Below, piece by piece: positions 12,289 through 12,837 of a stretch of DNA of 12,837 nt. The position numbers and the translations under genes were made by a program. Origin of the DNA: Methylomonas sp. (GTDB lineage: Bacteria; Pseudomonadota; Gammaproteobacteria; Methylococcales; Methylomonadaceae); contig JAQTYP010000044.1 of the NCBI GenBank assembly GCA_028688235.1, positions 1 through 12,837 of the forward strand. The letters run 5' to 3'. Numbering within the stretch: position 1 is the first letter of the stretch; each line of letters starts with the position of its first letter. Below the pieces are notes generated by a model. It saw only the letters and a list, made by a program, of their open reading frames with translations, made no database searches and was not told where the DNA came from.

Positions 12289-12837
12289 TTAAGTGGGTTC
12301 GGGCAGGGTTCGCCACTGATCGCCGATCAGGCCTTCCAGGGGCTGGTATTCGATTTTATAGCGCATTTTACGGCAGTCTTCGATCCAGAAGCCCAGATAG
12401 ACATAAGCCATATGCAATTGTTTAGCTCGTTCGATTTGCCATAAAACCGCATAAACGCCGGGACTGTAATCGGCAAATGCCGGTTCGAAAAAGGTATAGA
12501 CGGCCGAAAGAGCATTTTCCAGTTGATCGACTACCGCAATCGCCATCAGCTCGCCTTGCGTGCTGAATTCGACGAACCAGGTATTGCACCAATGGCTGCT
12601 TAAAAACGCAATGTAATCTTCCTTGCTGATAGGGGTGGTGCTTTCGTTGTCGTGGCGAGCGGCTTGATAGCGCCGATACAGGTCGAAATGGCGAGCATCG
12701 AATTCTGCCGGCCGTATGGTTGCCGTCGTTCGTGCATTTTTTGTCAGGCAGCGGTTTTGCTTGCGATTGGTCTTGAATCTGTAGACGGGAATTCGGGTTG
12801 GCACGCAGGCTCGGCAGTCGTCGCAAAAAGGCTTGTA
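12289..12837 (-). CDS. bpt: Bpt, leucyl/aspartate-glutamate tRNA-protein transferase (5' truncated by the window)
   Basis: 182 residues are visible and the frame runs to the window edge, so the N-terminus is missing. A GTG at 12804 is an internal valine, not the start. Bpt transfers Leu from Leu-tRNA to proteins with N-terminal Asp or Glu, creating a primary N-degron for ClpS-ClpA. The N-terminal ATE domain begins within CDDCRAC (cysteines 5, 8 and 11 of the visible part), and RCLTKN follows at about 29-34. The C-terminal ATE domain has the conserved RYQAARH, HWCNTWFVEF and YLGFWIEDCRKMRYKIEYQPLEGL-like blocks. The length missing is about 50 residues by comparison with the family. The gene is 22 bases upstream of efpL on the same strand, and with clpS/clpA nearby it completes most of the bacterial N-degron pathway. 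Confidence 0.93.
   Translation of the reverse strand, partial: YKPFCDDCRACVPTRIPVYRFKTNRKQNRCLTKNARTTATIRPAEFDARHFDLYRRYQAARHDNESTTPISKEDYIAFLSSHWCNTWFVEFSTQGELMAIAVVDQLENALSAVYTFFEPAFADYSPGVYAVLWQIERAKQLHMAYVYLGFWIEDCRKMRYKIEYQPLEGLIGDQWRTLPEPT

Noticed and set aside
1..12837. CRISPR array, insertion sequence or attachment-site duplication
   Set aside because: No regularly spaced repeats, transposase or integrase gene was seen, and no direct repeats were noticed flanking the ptuAB block by eye.

Overview
The window is a compact gammaproteobacterial chromosome segment, almost entirely coding. The largest gap is 118 bases and no stretch over 300 bases lacks a gene. Protein sequences (PurB, NudJ, ClpS/ClpA, IF-1, EfpL with its R33, MlaA) and gene order point to Gammaproteobacteria. 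A Methylococcales-like methanotroph is plausible from the general look of the proteins, but nothing in the window proves it.

Layout. 1-99 (+): tail of an unidentified gene. 197-976 (+): mlaA, an outer-membrane lipoprotein gene. It converges, with 6 bases between stops, on a long minus-strand run that reads from right to left: nudJ (8609-8148), mnmA (8151-7054), a Septu-like defence pair ptuA (7064-5709) and ptuB (5712-5008), purB (4952-3585), a fused spmA/spmB-type membrane protein gene (3571-2342) and mtaB (2266-983). nudJ/mnmA, mnmA/ptuA and ptuA/ptuB all overlap, so they look translationally coupled. Divergent from nudJ, across a 118-base promoter region, is clpS-clpA (8728-11338, +). clpA converges on infA (11592-11374, -), with efpL (12266-11700, -) and the 5'-truncated bpt (from the window edge to 12289, -) behind it.

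How the genes fit together. Bpt, ClpS and ClpA form an N-degron route: Bpt adds Leu to acidic N-termini, ClpS delivers the substrate, ClpA unfolds it for ClpP. infA and efpL are translation factors. mnmA and mtaB both add sulfur to tRNA (s2U34 and ms2t6A37). purB is purine synthesis, nudJ is a Nudix hydrolase, mlaA maintains outer-membrane lipid asymmetry.

Main point of interest. In E. coli and Pseudomonas, as I recall their maps, the conserved order is nudJ-mnmA-hflD-purB. Here the hflD position is occupied by an AT-rich ATPase + HNH-nuclease pair of the Septu (PtuAB) type, without a retron reverse transcriptase. It is fused into the operon by an 11-base overlap with mnmA. Secondary observations: efpL inserted between infA and bpt; an A8 tract at the purB 3' end that could give a PurB-Spm fusion after slippage; a long hairpin made partly from the last infA codons; a dispersed-type inverted repeat upstream of mtaB; and a palindromic TGCA cluster upstream of mlaA.
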